A DNA stretch of 46,830 nt from Planctomycetales bacterium (GTDB taxonomy: Bacteria; Planctomycetota; Planctomycetia; Isosphaerales; Isosphaeraceae). Shown piece after piece: positions 1 to 9,448 of the stretch. The notes below the pieces were generated by a model that did no database searches, had not been told where the DNA came from, and worked only from the letters and a program-made list of their open reading frames with translations. Every line of letters starts with the position of its first letter. Position 1 is the first letter of the stretch. The stretch lies in the NCBI GenBank assembly GCA_027452145.1, contig DAIDHB010000160.1, forward strand, positions 1-46,830, read 5' to 3'. The position numbers and the translations under genes were made by a program.

Positions 1-17
1 GCGGTCCGAGCCCGGTC

Positions 18-76
18 CCGGGGGGCTGACGCCCCCCGGCTACGTCCGATCGCCCCCTGACGGGGGCTCGGAGCCC
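18..76. repeat. 59-base GC-rich repeat, left copy (family A)
   Basis: This stretch contains two short hairpins, one built on GGGGGGCTGACGCCCCCC and one on GCCCCCTGACGGGGGC. Its reverse complement is found at 46772-46830 with one mismatch. Similarity continues more weakly for about 20 bases inward (77-98 against 46750-46771, about 16 of 22 bases). It overlaps the 3' end of the GntR gene and supplies that gene's last codons and stop. Confidence 0.85.
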
Positions 77-489
77 TGCCGGCACAGACTCCTGGCCGGC
101 CCGGCCCCACCGTGAGCCATCCATCTGCAATGCGCTCTAAGGAAGTTGATCGCCTCGTCCGCCGAGAATCCCAGCGCGGCGGAACCGGCCAGGAAGCCAT
201 CGGCTAGCTCCGACAGCATCCGCTCGCGATCCGGCGGCGAGGTCGCACGCGCCGTGTCCTGACGGATGAACGTCCCCACTCCCCGGCGCGTCTCCAGCAC
301 GCCGAAACGCTCGAGCTCGCCGTAGACCTTCGCCACCGTGTTGGCGTTGATCTTAAGGTCGACCGCCATTTGCCGCACCGTCGGCAGCCTGTCCCCCACG
401 TTCAGCCGCCCCGTCGCAATCGCGACGCGAATCGCCCGATCGAGCTGGGCATGGAGCGGCGTCGGATCCTTCCGGTCGATCGCGAACAT
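40..489 (-). CDS. GntR-family transcriptional regulator, YtrA-like
   Basis: This is a DNA-binding repressor-type protein of 149 residues. Residues 8-77 form the GntR winged helix: PLHAQLDRAIRVAI, then GDRLPTVRQMAVDLKINANT with the recognition helix, then LETRRGVGTF. Only a short helical tail follows, as in the YtrA subfamily, which lacks a large effector domain. The start is the ATG at 487-489, before MFAIDRKDPTPLHAQ, the usual beginning of this subfamily. It lies 113 bases downstream of a lipoprotein gene on the same strand and may be co-transcribed with it. A dyad at 1743-1772, upstream of that gene, is a candidate operator. The last 11 residues (139-149) and the stop codon lie inside the family A repeat, so the native C-terminus has probably been replaced. 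The family assignment is firm; the target is inferred. Confidence 0.9.
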   Translation of the reverse strand: MFAIDRKDPTPLHAQLDRAIRVAIATGRLNVGDRLPTVRQMAVDLKINANTVAKVYGELERFGVLETRRGVGTFIRQDTARATSPPDRERMLSELADGFLAGSAALGFSADEAINFLRAHCRWMAHGGAGPARSLCRQGSEPPSGGDRT

Positions 490-602
490 GGAGTCAGGGC
501 AAACCTCCGGACTCGATGACGGCAGGCTGAAGACTCCGGGATCGATCGGATCTCGTGCGATCACCCGCACGCCGGCCGCGATATCGTCCCGCGCGAGCGG
601 GT

Positions 603-1646
603 TCACGGTTTCGACTCCGACAGGGCCAGGTCGAGGAACGTCGGGACCATGGCCGTCAGCTCGCCGGAGAACGCTCCGGCATCGACCTGCTGGATCCATC
701 CCACAATTGGCCGGAATCGCGAGTGCGTCGTCACCACGAGGTCGGACACCAGCGAGTGACACGCACGAAGTGTCGTCGATCCGTCGCAGGTGGTCAATCG
801 GATCGTGCTCCGCTGCTCCATCGCCGGTTTGCCGCGGAAGAGGCCGACTCGCAGTCGCACGGCCAGTGCTGCGTCGGCACCTGCCTCGCGCAGGATTCGC
901 GTATCGACCGTGGAATTGCCATGCAGGCACTCTCGAGGGACACACAGGCCCGGTGCTGCCACGGTCCGCGTGTGGAGCACGGTCCCCGTGTCGCTTCCCA
1001 CCACGTTGAGGACCATCAGCGGCGACGACCGGACCGTGGCCCCGCGACGCGATTCGACATACGCGGGGCTCGATTGCAGGGCTTCCCGCGGCAGCAGGTT
1101 CACCCCGCGCGATCGGAGATTTCCGACGAAGGCATTGTAGAGCTCCGTGGCGAGCAATCGCTGCTGTTCTTCGGCCATCGGGGTGTATTTCCGGCACGGG
1201 CCGATCAGGCGAACCGCCATGTGGATCAGGTTCGGAGAGACCAGCGTCGGCCCGAACCGGAGCTGACGCGGCAGCGGCGGCTGGAACTGGAGATCGACGA
1301 ACTCGACGTCGAACTGCGTCACCACGACTCGACGTCCCTGGCCCAGGACGTCGGCTGGATCCAGGTCGCCGGCGACCTTCCAGGGCGAGTCCGTCCGCCT
1401 GGCCCTGGCGGACTGGCCTGTCGGTACAGGAGGCACCTCCGCGGCGGAAGGGGTCACGAGCAACTCCGCCACGCGTCGGGGCGGGCTGTAGCAGCCCGAT
1501 AGAGATAGCTGGACGGCGACCAGCGCGGTCAGCAACGTCCGAAGGACCCATCCCCGCCCGCTTCCTTCCCCGCGGCGAACGAGAACCGGTCGAATCCTCC
1601 CCTTCCAGCGATTGCCAACCCCATTCTGTCGACGGACGGATCTCAT
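603..1646 (-). CDS. predicted lipoprotein of unknown function
   Basis: This is a secreted lipoprotein of about 347 residues. A basic N-terminus and a hydrophobic stretch (LRTLLTALVAVQLSLSGC) lead to a lipobox LSGC with the acylated Cys near residue 52. The rest is a mixed alpha/beta sequence with no family I recognise. It contains VVVTQFDVEFVDLQFQPPLP and a pattern of charged strands that could be a beta-rich outer-membrane or envelope domain. The start chosen is the ATG at 1644-1646, five bases after GGAGG; an ATG directly before it (1647-1649) and one at 1671-1673 are alternatives. It precedes the GntR gene on the same strand, and the pair may be regulated from the dyad at 1743-1772. Six Cys residues in the mature part are compatible with disulfides. 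The function is unknown. Confidence 0.75.
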   Translation of the reverse strand: MRSVRRQNGVGNRWKGRIRPVLVRRGEGSGRGWVLRTLLTALVAVQLSLSGCYSPPRRVAELLVTPSAAEVPPVPTGQSARARRTDSPWKVAGDLDPADVLGQGRRVVVTQFDVEFVDLQFQPPLPRQLRFGPTLVSPNLIHMAVRLIGPCRKYTPMAEEQQRLLATELYNAFVGNLRSRGVNLLPREALQSSPAYVESRRGATVRSSPLMVLNVVGSDTGTVLHTRTVAAPGLCVPRECLHGNSTVDTRILREAGADAALAVRLRVGLFRGKPAMEQRSTIRLTTCDGSTTLRACHSLVSDLVVTTHSRFRPIVGWIQQVDAGAFSGELTAMVPTFLDLALSESKP

Positions 1647-1742
1647 CATGACCTCCGTGTCCGATCGTGTCATCCGGTCGAGATGAACAGCCGTTGCCCC
1701 GGTCGACGGTCCTCCGACAATCGGGACTGGGGCGGACCTTGT

Positions 1743-1772
1743 CCCATTGTGTTATTCTACTGGTACAATGGG
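1743..1772. promoter_or_regulatory. candidate GntR operator overlapping a promoter
   Basis: CCCATTGT and ACAATGGG form a perfect 8-base inverted repeat with a 14-base spacer. An extended -10 (TGGTACAAT, 1761-1769) lies in the right half on the plus strand. TAGAAT, read on the minus strand at 1754-1759, lies in the centre. It is about 100 bases upstream of the lipoprotein start. A dyad at a promoter next to a GntR gene is the usual arrangement for autoregulation, but the link is inferred. Confidence 0.45.
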
Positions 1773-1796
1773 GTCGGCCGCTCGGGCGAGGCATCG

Positions 1797-1821
1797 CCAG
1801 AAAAACCGGAACGGTTTCTGG
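1797..1821 (-). terminator. possible hairpin terminator of the hydrolase gene
   Basis: CCAGAAA pairs with TTTCTGG, and the stem continues through ACCG/CGGT with a small bulge. It lies about 190 bases past the hydrolase stop on the minus strand. No clear T-run follows the stem on that strand, so the call is weak. The rest of 1674-2007 shows no gene. Confidence 0.25.
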
Positions 1822-2007
1822 AGGGCAGCGGATGGATGTGACCTGGCTCGCCGGGTGCCAAGGATGGGGGTGAGCGCCCGGCCGGGGCCTGGGATCGCGG
1901 CTTCGCGGAAGTTGTCAATTCGGAGCGGTTGACGCGCAGGAATGTGCTGGAATCCGTGGCAACGCGCGGTCAGTGCACTTTCGGATTTTCAAAGCGAGGA
2001 ATCCCGA

Positions 2008-2886
2008 TCAGCGATCCAACCTGCCCTCGATCCAGCGCGCCACGTCGTCGAGCACCTGCTTGCGGCCGAGCTCGTTGAGCGGCTCGTGGAGCATCTTCGG
2101 GTAGAGCAGCATCGTCTTGTCGTCGCCGCCGAGGCGATCGTAAAGCTCGCGGGCCGCGGCGGGGTCGACGACCGGGTCCTGGCCGCCGACGATCAGCAGG
2201 GTCGGGACGCGGATCTCCGCCGCGCGGGCCAGCAGCATTTCGCCGCCGTCGACCATACCGAAGAACAGGGGGGCGCTGATCCGGTGGTGCCGCAGGCGGT
2301 CGGCGCGGTGCTCGCGCTGGATCTCCGGATCGCGGGTCAGCAGGTGGACCCGCATCGGGCTGTTCAGCGTGATCCACGGGGCGTGCCTGAGCAAGAACCG
2401 GCCCAGCTTCAGCTTGTGCGGTGGGATCGGCAGGGCAATCCGGAGGGCCGGGTTGGAGACGATCAGGCCGTCGACGGCGGCCGGGTTCGCCAGCGCCGAC
2501 CGCAAGGCGACCTGGCCGCCGTTGGAGTGGCCGAGCAGGAACCGCGGCAGGTCGGGATGTCGGCGCGCGGTCCATTCCAGGACGCGGTGCAGGTCGTCGG
2601 TCAGCTCGTCGTAGCGGCGGACGACGCCGCGACGCCCGGGGCTGCGGCCGTGGCCGCGGAAGTCGACGGCGACGACGTCCATCCCCAGCGCCGGGCCGAG
2701 CAACTCGGCGACATGGCGGAACGTACCGCCGTGTTCACCGAATCCGTGCGCGATGACCAGCGTGCCGCGCGGGTCGGGCCGGGACCACCATCGGCCCCGG
2801 AGCGTCAGCCCGCCGGAGGCGACGACCTCGATGTCCCGGGCCGGGGCTGCCGCCGCCGGCGCCGCGCCGCCCTGTCCGATCTTCAT
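2008..2886 (-). CDS. alpha/beta hydrolase, monoacylglycerol lipase-like
   Basis: This is a soluble serine hydrolase of 292 residues, close in layout to monoacylglycerol lipases and lysophospholipases. The oxyanion-loop motif HGFGEHGG is at 47-54. The strand and turn VVAVDFRGHGRS follow near 71-82. The nucleophile elbow GHSNGG is at 119-124 with Ser121. The acid is probably Asp237 (VGGQDPVVD) and the histidine His267 (MLHEPLNE). A lid region lies around 155-200. No signal peptide is visible, so it is probably cytoplasmic. The ATG at 2884-2886 follows an extended -10 (2936-2944) at a good distance. The substrate is inferred from the family as a lipid ester. Confidence 0.9.
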   Translation of the reverse strand: MKIGQGGAAPAAAAPARDIEVVASGGLTLRGRWWSRPDPRGTLVIAHGFGEHGGTFRHVAELLGPALGMDVVAVDFRGHGRSPGRRGVVRRYDELTDDLHRVLEWTARRHPDLPRFLLGHSNGGQVALRSALANPAAVDGLIVSNPALRIALPIPPHKLKLGRFLLRHAPWITLNSPMRVHLLTRDPEIQREHRADRLRHHRISAPLFFGMVDGGEMLLARAAEIRVPTLLIVGGQDPVVDPAAARELYDRLGGDDKTMLLYPKMLHEPLNELGRKQVLDDVARWIEGRLDR

Positions 2887-2935
2887 TGTCGACGTGTCCC
2901 CCGGCCCGACGGCGCACCCCGATCCCGATGGACCC

Positions 2936-2944
2936 AGTGTAGCA
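2936..2944 (-). promoter_or_regulatory. extended -10 element for the hydrolase gene
   Basis: On the minus strand this reads TGCTACACT, a TGn-extended -10. It is about 50 bases upstream of the ATG at 2886. No good -35 is visible. The remainder of 2887-3095 is GC-rich with no gene. Confidence 0.35.
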
Positions 2945-3095
2945 GGACGCGCCGCGGCGCCGAGTCCATTTGCCCCGGCCGCCGGGACGCGCCGGGACGG
3001 GTTCGTGGCAATCGCCCCGACCGTCCCGCGCCCGCCCCGGTCGCCCTGGCCGGTCACTTCGAGAGGATGCGCCGATGCTTCCTGGGTGACGGTTC

Positions 3096-3983
3096 TCAGC
3101 CCTTGCAGGCCTCGGCGATCGCCCGGTGGGTCTCGGCGATGCAGGCCCGGATATCGGCCTCGGGGGCCTCGGGGTTCTCCTCGTACTCGATCGCCAGGCA
3201 GTAATCGTACCTGTTCTTCGCCAGCGCCTTGAGCAGGTCGACCGTCCGCAGATCCCCCTTGCCAAGCACGGTGAAGGTCTTCGCGTCCTTCACGTCCTTG
3301 AGATGGACGCCGTAGACCCGCTGGCCGAAGACCTCGACCGCGTGGACGGGGTCCTCGCGCGAGCGGAGGAAGTGGCCCGTGTCGACGCAGCAGCCGATCC
3401 TGGGGCTGTGGTCCTTGATGGCCTTCTCGATGGTCTCGATCCTGGCGAAGCGGTCGCCCGGCCCGTGGTTGTGGATGCCCACCGGGATCCCATATTCCTC
3501 GACCTGCTTGTCCAGCACGTCGAAGGCGTCCGGGTCGGGGCTGATCGACAGGTACTTGAGACCCATGGCCTTCGCGAACTCGAAGTACTTGCGGTTGGCC
3601 TCGGCGTCCTTGCTCATGTGCACCACCCCGTAGCCCATCAGGGTGACACCGGCATCCTTGAGCTGGCGCTTGCGCTCCTCGATCTGCTGGGGGCTGTGGG
3701 TCAGCGGGATGTGCTCGGGATAGGCTTCCCAGTAGTGGATTCCCAGCTCGCCGGAGACCTTCAGCGCCCTGGCGACGTCGGCATGACCGTCGGTCCGGTA
3801 GCCGCGGAGGGAGTAGCTTTGCAATCCCAGCTTGAACGGCCTGTCCGCGCCGGACTTCTCGTCGCTCGACCGCACGGCCGCGGCGTCGGCCGCGCCGCCC
3901 ATCGCCAACGCCCCGACCGCCGCGCATCCGGCGGCCAGTACCCGCCGCCTCGTCCAGTCCCGTCGGTCCTCGCCTGTCGACAT
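3096..3983 (-). CDS. Tat-exported sugar phosphate isomerase/epimerase (TIM barrel)
   Basis: This is a protein of 295 residues of the xylose-isomerase-like TIM-barrel superfamily (AP_endonuc_2 fold), widely expanded in planctomycetes. The N-terminus has a twin-arginine signal (WTRRRVLAAGCAAVGALA), so it is predicted to be exported folded. The barrel begins at KLGLQSYSLRGY. Metal-site-type segments are visible: IHYWEAYPEHIP, VGIHNHGPGD (His), CCVDTGHFLRS (Asp and His) and LAIEYEENPE (Glu near the C-terminus). The ATG at 3981-3983 is preceded by GGGAGG and is preferred to an upstream TTG. The substrate cannot be told; sugars or inositols are typical. Its neighbours do not form a recognised pathway. 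Confidence 0.88.
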   Translation of the reverse strand: MSTGEDRRDWTRRRVLAAGCAAVGALAMGGAADAAAVRSSDEKSGADRPFKLGLQSYSLRGYRTDGHADVARALKVSGELGIHYWEAYPEHIPLTHSPQQIEERKRQLKDAGVTLMGYGVVHMSKDAEANRKYFEFAKAMGLKYLSISPDPDAFDVLDKQVEEYGIPVGIHNHGPGDRFARIETIEKAIKDHSPRIGCCVDTGHFLRSREDPVHAVEVFGQRVYGVHLKDVKDAKTFTVLGKGDLRTVDLLKALAKNRYDYCLAIEYEENPEAPEADIRACIAETHRAIAEACKG

Positions 3984-4130
3984 CGTCGCTGCCTCCCCCA
4001 ATACCCCGGCGCACCGCGCCGGGAGGATGGAAAATCGGGATCCTCGCCTGCCGCGAGGCTATCGAAACGGCCCGCTCGATGCCAGGCCCGCGCGCCGATT
4101 CGCAAAGCGCGGGATGACGGCGGTCGGCCC

Positions 4131-4160
4131 TTGAGGGCCGAAATCGGGCGCTGGTAAGAT
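4131..4160 (+). promoter_or_regulatory. promoter of the FHA-domain gene
   Basis: TTGAGG (4131-4136) and TAAGAT (4155-4160) are separated by 18 bases, and the -10 is extended by TGG. It lies 72 bases before the ATG at 4233. The rest of 3984-4232 is a divergent intergenic region with no gene. Confidence 0.45.
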
Positions 4161-4232
4161 GCGGGTCGTCTCGATGGCATGTCGGCTTGCCGCGGCGCAC
4201 GACTGGCGCATTCTCGACGCGAGGGAGGAGCC

Positions 4233-4820
4233 ATGCGACCCCGATCCGAGGTCATGGGCATCTTGCAGCCGGTGGGGGGAGGCGATCCGATCCCGCTGAA
4301 CAAGAGCGAGCTGGTCGTCGGCCGGCGGCCGTCGTGCGACATCCGGCTCGACTTCGAGAACGTCTCCGGCAAGCATTGCGTGCTGCGGATGATCAACGGC
4401 GTGTGGAACGTGCGCGACCTGGGGAGCACCAACGGCACGACCGTCAACGGCGCGCGGATCGCCACCGAGCAGAGCGTGATGCCGGACGAGCAGTTCGGCA
4501 TCGCCGGCCACATGTTCACCATCGCGTACGACCCGGCCGGGCCCGAGGCGTTCTTGCACTCGCACAAGGAGCTCGACACCGAGGTCGTACAGGAGCGGGC
4601 GAAAACCTCGCTGATGGACCTGGCCGGCCTGGATACCGACGACGCCCGGCTCAAGCCCAAGCGGCCCAAGCGGGCGCCGGCCGCGATCGAGCGGCTCTCG
4701 GCCGACGAGGCCGAATTCGACGACGCCGTGCCCGAGCACTTCCAGGGCCCGGCGGCGCCGGCCAAGAAGCCGCCCACCGATGACGACTTCTTCAAGCTGA
4801 TCGAAGAGGACGTGAAGTAA
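4233..4820 (+). CDS. FHA domain-containing protein
   Basis: This is a 195-residue protein with one forkhead-associated domain, which binds phosphothreonine on partner proteins. The domain covers about residues 20-98. The conserved positions are present: GRRPSCDIRL (Gly30-Arg31), SGKH (Ser45 to His48) and LGSTNGTTVNG (Ser65 to Gly68). The C-terminal half is charged and low in complexity (KPKRPKRAPAA) and ends in an acidic tail, DDDFFKLIEEDVK, that could be a docking segment. No membrane helix or kinase domain is present. The ATG at 4233 follows GGGAGGAG. It stands alone; the next gene on the strand begins 267 bases later. FHA proteins usually work with Ser/Thr kinases, but none is in this window. 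Bases 4821-5087 hold only a weak 6-base hairpin. Confidence 0.92.
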   Translation: MRPRSEVMGILQPVGGGDPIPLNKSELVVGRRPSCDIRLDFENVSGKHCVLRMINGVWNVRDLGSTNGTTVNGARIATEQSVMPDEQFGIAGHMFTIAYDPAGPEAFLHSHKELDTEVVQERAKTSLMDLAGLDTDDARLKPKRPKRAPAAIERLSADEAEFDDAVPEHFQGPAAPAKKPPTDDDFFKLIEEDVK

Positions 4821-5087
4821 CCCGGTCCCGGTGAGCCCGCGACGATCGGGTCGACGGGCTTCCGCGCGCCCATCCTTCCGCGTTCCCATGCGGTTCGCGG
4901 CGGTTCCTTGCTTTCTGGGACGAGAATCGGGCCGATTGGTCCGGTTTGTCGCTAACTCACTACAGGCACCGGCCTGATGGGTCGCCGTGCGTCCATCGCT
5001 CGCCGTGGCGACGGACCACGCCGATCGGTGGGGTGCGCCTCCTTTCCGACCGTTCTCACCATTCCGACACCCGTGGAGACTGACGCA

Positions 5088-5735
5088 ATGAAGACGATGA
5101 TCCGGACCTTGATGGGACTGGGGCTGGTGGCGATCATCGCCGCCCCGGCGGCGGCGCAGGGTCGCGGCGGCTTCGGCCGCGGCGGCATGGCCCAGCTCCT
5201 CGGCAACGAGAGCGTCCAGAAGGAGCTCAAGCTCGACGACCAGCAGGTCGAGAAGGCCAAGGAACTGGCGGAGAAGATGGGCGAGAAGGCGCGCGAGGCG
5301 CGTCAGGCGGTCCAGGATCTCCAGGGCGAAGAGCGGATGAAGAAGATGCAGGAGGTCACCGCAGAGATCAACGCCGAGACCGTCAAGGCGGCCGGCGAGT
5401 TCCTCAAGCCCGAGCAGATCACCCGGCTCAAGCAGATCTCCTACCAGCAGAGCGGCGCCCGGGTCTTCAACGACCCTGAGGTCGCCAGGAAGCTCAATCT
5501 CACCGCGGAACAGAAGACCGCGATCCAGGAGATCGAGCAGGAGGCGGGCGAGGAGCGGCGGTCGATCTTCCAGGACAATCAGGGGGATCGCGAGGCCATG
5601 ATGAAGAAGATGGGCGAGCTCAACAAGCAGACCCTGGCCAAGATCGAGGCGAAGCTCAACGACGAGCAGAAGAAGACCTGGTCCGGGCTGATCGGCTCGC
5701 ACTTCGACGTGGTGTATCCGCCCCGCAACAACTGA
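5088..5735 (+). CDS. exported Spy/LTXXQ-like helical protein, copy 1
   Basis: This is a small secreted protein of 215 residues with a signal peptide (MKTMIRTLMGLGLVAIIAAPAAAQG, cleavage likely after AAAQ). The mature part is nearly all helix and very rich in Lys, Glu and Gln. It holds four turns of the LxxEQ type: LKLDDQQV, FLKPEQITRLKQI, LNLTAEQKTAI and LNDEQKKTW. These look like two repeats of a two-motif unit, similar to the LTXXQ signature of Spy/CpxP-family periplasmic chaperones. A Gly/Arg-rich stretch (GRGGFGRGG) follows the signal. The ATG at 5088 is chosen because the signal peptide begins there. A close paralogue follows in tandem at 5854. A chaperone or envelope-stress role is inferred, not shown. 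Confidence 0.85.
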   Translation: MKTMIRTLMGLGLVAIIAAPAAAQGRGGFGRGGMAQLLGNESVQKELKLDDQQVEKAKELAEKMGEKAREARQAVQDLQGEERMKKMQEVTAEINAETVKAAGEFLKPEQITRLKQISYQQSGARVFNDPEVARKLNLTAEQKTAIQEIEQEAGEERRSIFQDNQGDREAMMKKMGELNKQTLAKIEAKLNDEQKKTWSGLIGSHFDVVYPPRNN

Positions 5736-5750
5736 GGCCCGACGCCTCGC

Positions 5751-5777
5751 GCCCGCCCGGGTCCGGCCCGGGCGGGC
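5751..5777 (+). terminator. GC-only hairpin between the paralogues
   Basis: GCCCGCCCGGG and CCCGGGCGGGC form a perfect 11-base-pair stem with a 5-base loop just after the stop codon of the first Spy-like gene. No T-run follows. It could be a partial terminator or an mRNA-stabilising hairpin that gives the two genes different expression. Confidence 0.45.
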
Positions 5778-5853
5778 CGGCCGAGCCGCCACGAGCCCCC
5801 GCGACGACCGACCCGACTCATCGATCCCCATCTCGATCCAGGAACCCGACACC

Positions 5854-6504
5854 ATGAAGACCACCCTGACCGCCATACTGGGCCTCGGCCTGATCGCCCT
5901 TGTCGCCGGCCCGGCCGCCGCGCAGGGACCTCCGCGCGGCTTCGGCGCCCGCATGGGCACCTACAGCGGACTGCTCGACAACGAGAGCGTCCAGAAGGAG
6001 CTCAAGCTCGACGACAAGCAGGTCGAGAAGGCCAAGGAACTCGACGAGAAGATGTCCGAGGAGATGCGCGAGAAGTTCCAGAGTCTCGGCGACGTCGAGC
6101 CCCAGGAGCGCCGCGCCAAGATGATGGAGATCAACCGCGAGATCTCGGCCTCGGCCCTCAAGGCCGCCGCCGGGTTTCTCAAGCCCGAGCAGATTAGCCG
6201 GCTCAAGCAGATCGCCTACCAGGTCCGCGGTGCAAACGCCTTCAACGAACCCGACGTCGCCAAGAAGCTCAACCTCACCGACGCCCAGAAGACCGACATC
6301 CAGCAGATCCAGCAGGACGCCAATGCGGAGCGGCGCGAGATCTTCCAGGAGGCCCAGGGAGATCGCGAGGCCATGATGAAGAAGATGGGCGAGCTCAACA
6401 AGAAGATCCTGGCCAAGGTCGAGGCGAAGCTCAACGACGAGCAGAAGAAGACCTGGAAGGAGATGCTCGGAGCCCCGTTCGAGATCAAGTACGAGCAGGG
6501 CTGA
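5854..6504 (+). CDS. exported Spy/LTXXQ-like helical protein, copy 2
   Basis: This is the tandem paralogue of the gene at 5088, with 216 residues. It has a signal peptide (MKTTLTAILGLGLIALVAGPAAAQG) and the same four motifs in order: LKLDDKQV, FLKPEQISRLKQI, LNLTDAQKTDI and LNDEQKKTW. Whole blocks are identical to copy 1, including ESVQKELKLDD and QGDREAMMKKMGELNK, and their DNA is nearly identical too. The Gly/Arg-rich segment after the signal is shorter here, and the C-terminus differs (FEIKYEQG against FDVVYPPRNN). It is separated from copy 1 by 118 bases that include a strong hairpin, and a terminator-like stem follows at 6581. The role is inferred as for copy 1. Confidence 0.85.
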   Translation: MKTTLTAILGLGLIALVAGPAAAQGPPRGFGARMGTYSGLLDNESVQKELKLDDKQVEKAKELDEKMSEEMREKFQSLGDVEPQERRAKMMEINREISASALKAAAGFLKPEQISRLKQIAYQVRGANAFNEPDVAKKLNLTDAQKTDIQQIQQDANAERREIFQEAQGDREAMMKKMGELNKKILAKVEAKLNDEQKKTWKEMLGAPFEIKYEQG

Positions 6505-6580
6505 CATCGGCCGCTTGATCGGCCAGGCCCGGCGCGGCGCGACGACCGCTCGCGATCGGCACCGGCGCGGCCGCGCTCAT

Positions 6581-6613
6581 GGCCCTCGAGACCCTTCAGT
6601 CTCGGGGGCCGTT
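6581..6613 (+). terminator. terminator hairpin after the Spy-like genes
   Basis: GGCCCTCGAGAC pairs with GTCTCGGGGGCC (12 positions, one G-T pair) around a 6-base loop, followed by GTTT. It lies between the convergent Spy-like and glmS genes and could serve both strands. Confidence 0.55.
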
Positions 6614-6648
6614 TCACGCGCCGGGCGATGCGCGGCCGGCCGCCGCGG

Positions 6649-8490
<1,842 letters not shown>

Positions 8491-8508
8491 GATGCGACTC
8501 CTTTCCCT

Positions 8509-9120
8509 TCATTCCGAAATCGGCGGCGCGGCAGCCTGCGGTTGCGCCTTCGGCTCCTGTTCCGTCTTCTTCGGAAAGATCGAAGACAGTGGGCAGCGGA
8601 ACCCCGGGATCACGTCCTCGCCCGAAAGTTCTTCCGGCTCGGGAATACGGCGAATGCTGCCGTCGGCGCGACAGATGAAGGCCGACCTTGACTCGGGATC
8701 GACGACCCAGACCAGCTTGACCCCGGCCTCCAGATACTCCTGCACCTTCGACATCACATCGTGCCAGAGGTCGTTCGGCGAGATCACCTCGGCGGCGAGG
8801 TCCGGCGGGATGTGGGCATACCCCTCGGAGCTGGGACCTTCCGGCATCCGCTCGATCCGGATGAAGGCGACGTCCGGCCGGCGAACGCTGCCGGGATGCT
8901 GGGGGAAGCAGTCGAAGCCGAGGTCGGCATGCCAGGCCCAGCCCAGGCTGTTCTCGTCGACATACGCGTCGACCGTGCGATACAAACGGCCTCCAACCCA
9001 GCTCGACAACTGGCTCATCTTGCGCTCCACAAGCTGCCCGTCGACCAGCTCGAAATCCTTCCCGTCCGGCATCGACAGGAGATCCTGGGGCGTGTACGTC
9101 TTCTCGGCAACAACATGCAT
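8509..9120 (-). CDS. Uma2 family putative endonuclease (DUF820)
   Basis: This is a 203-residue protein of the Uma2 family, a PD-(D/E)XK nuclease-fold group that is strongly expanded in planctomycetes and cyanobacteria and whose biological role is unproven. The typical order is present: YTPQDLLSMPDGKDFELVDGQLVE at the N-terminus with Glu25, RRPDVAFI with Asp83, AAEVISPNDLWHDV with Glu111, the helix KVQEYLEAGVKLVWVVDP, and a C-terminal GFRCPLSSIF strand. The tail after residue 185 is Gln/Ala/Pro-rich. The ATG at 9118-9120 follows CGGAGG. It lies 18 bases upstream of glmS on the same strand, under a good -10 element. Whether it acts with glmS or simply shares its promoter cannot be told. Confidence 0.9.
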   Translation of the reverse strand: MHVVAEKTYTPQDLLSMPDGKDFELVDGQLVERKMSQLSSWVGGRLYRTVDAYVDENSLGWAWHADLGFDCFPQHPGSVRRPDVAFIRIERMPEGPSSEGYAHIPPDLAAEVISPNDLWHDVMSKVQEYLEAGVKLVWVVDPESRSAFICRADGSIRRIPEPEELSGEDVIPGFRCPLSSIFPKKTEQEPKAQPQAAAPPISE

Positions 9121-9177
9121 CGGACTGCCTCCGGCGGAAGAATGCGAGGACACGGGGTGCCTGCGCCCTCCGGCCCG

Positions 9178-9183
9178 ATTATA
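9178..9183 (-). promoter_or_regulatory. -10 element of the Uma2-glmS unit
   Basis: On the minus strand this reads TATAAT, a consensus -10, 58 bases upstream of the Uma2 start. The -35 position (TCGGCG) is poor. Confidence 0.45.
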
Positions 9184-9221
9184 GGCGGAATCGCCGGAGG
9201 CGCCGACTGGCGGAACTGGCG

Positions 9222-9250
9222 TTGACAGCGCCCGGAGACTGGGCCATAGT
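9222..9250 (+). promoter_or_regulatory. sigma-70-type promoter of the glycosyltransferase gene
   Basis: A consensus TTGACA (9222-9227) is followed after 17 bases by CATAGT (9245-9250). It lies about 200 bases before the glycosyltransferase start and is divergent from the Uma2-glmS promoter 40 bases away. The leader of about 190 bases shows no gene. This region (9121-9448) otherwise holds nothing I recognise. Confidence 0.6.
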
Positions 9251-9448
9251 GGGCCGCGACCGGACGGATCCGGATCGGCCGTCCCGTGCCCCGGCACAGG
9301 CAACCGCCGCGCCGGCCGGACCCGGCGGACGCGACGCGGGCGGGCCAGGAGGATGCTTGCTCGCCGCGCGGTCCCGCTCCGTTCCTCTCGCCTCGCCCGA
9401 ATCACTCGATCGACCTCGACGCGCCTCGCGCCACGGATGGAGCCCACG

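Noticed and set aside
490..1794. Long frame continuing upstream of the GntR domain to about 1794
   Set aside because: The upstream part overlaps the lipoprotein gene on the same strand in another frame and is Arg/Gly/Pro-rich without any family motif; the GntR family starts at 489.
8491..8508. glmS ribozyme in the leader of glmS
   Set aside because: Only 18 bases separate glmS from the Uma2 gene, so there is no room, and glmS ribozymes are not expected in this group.
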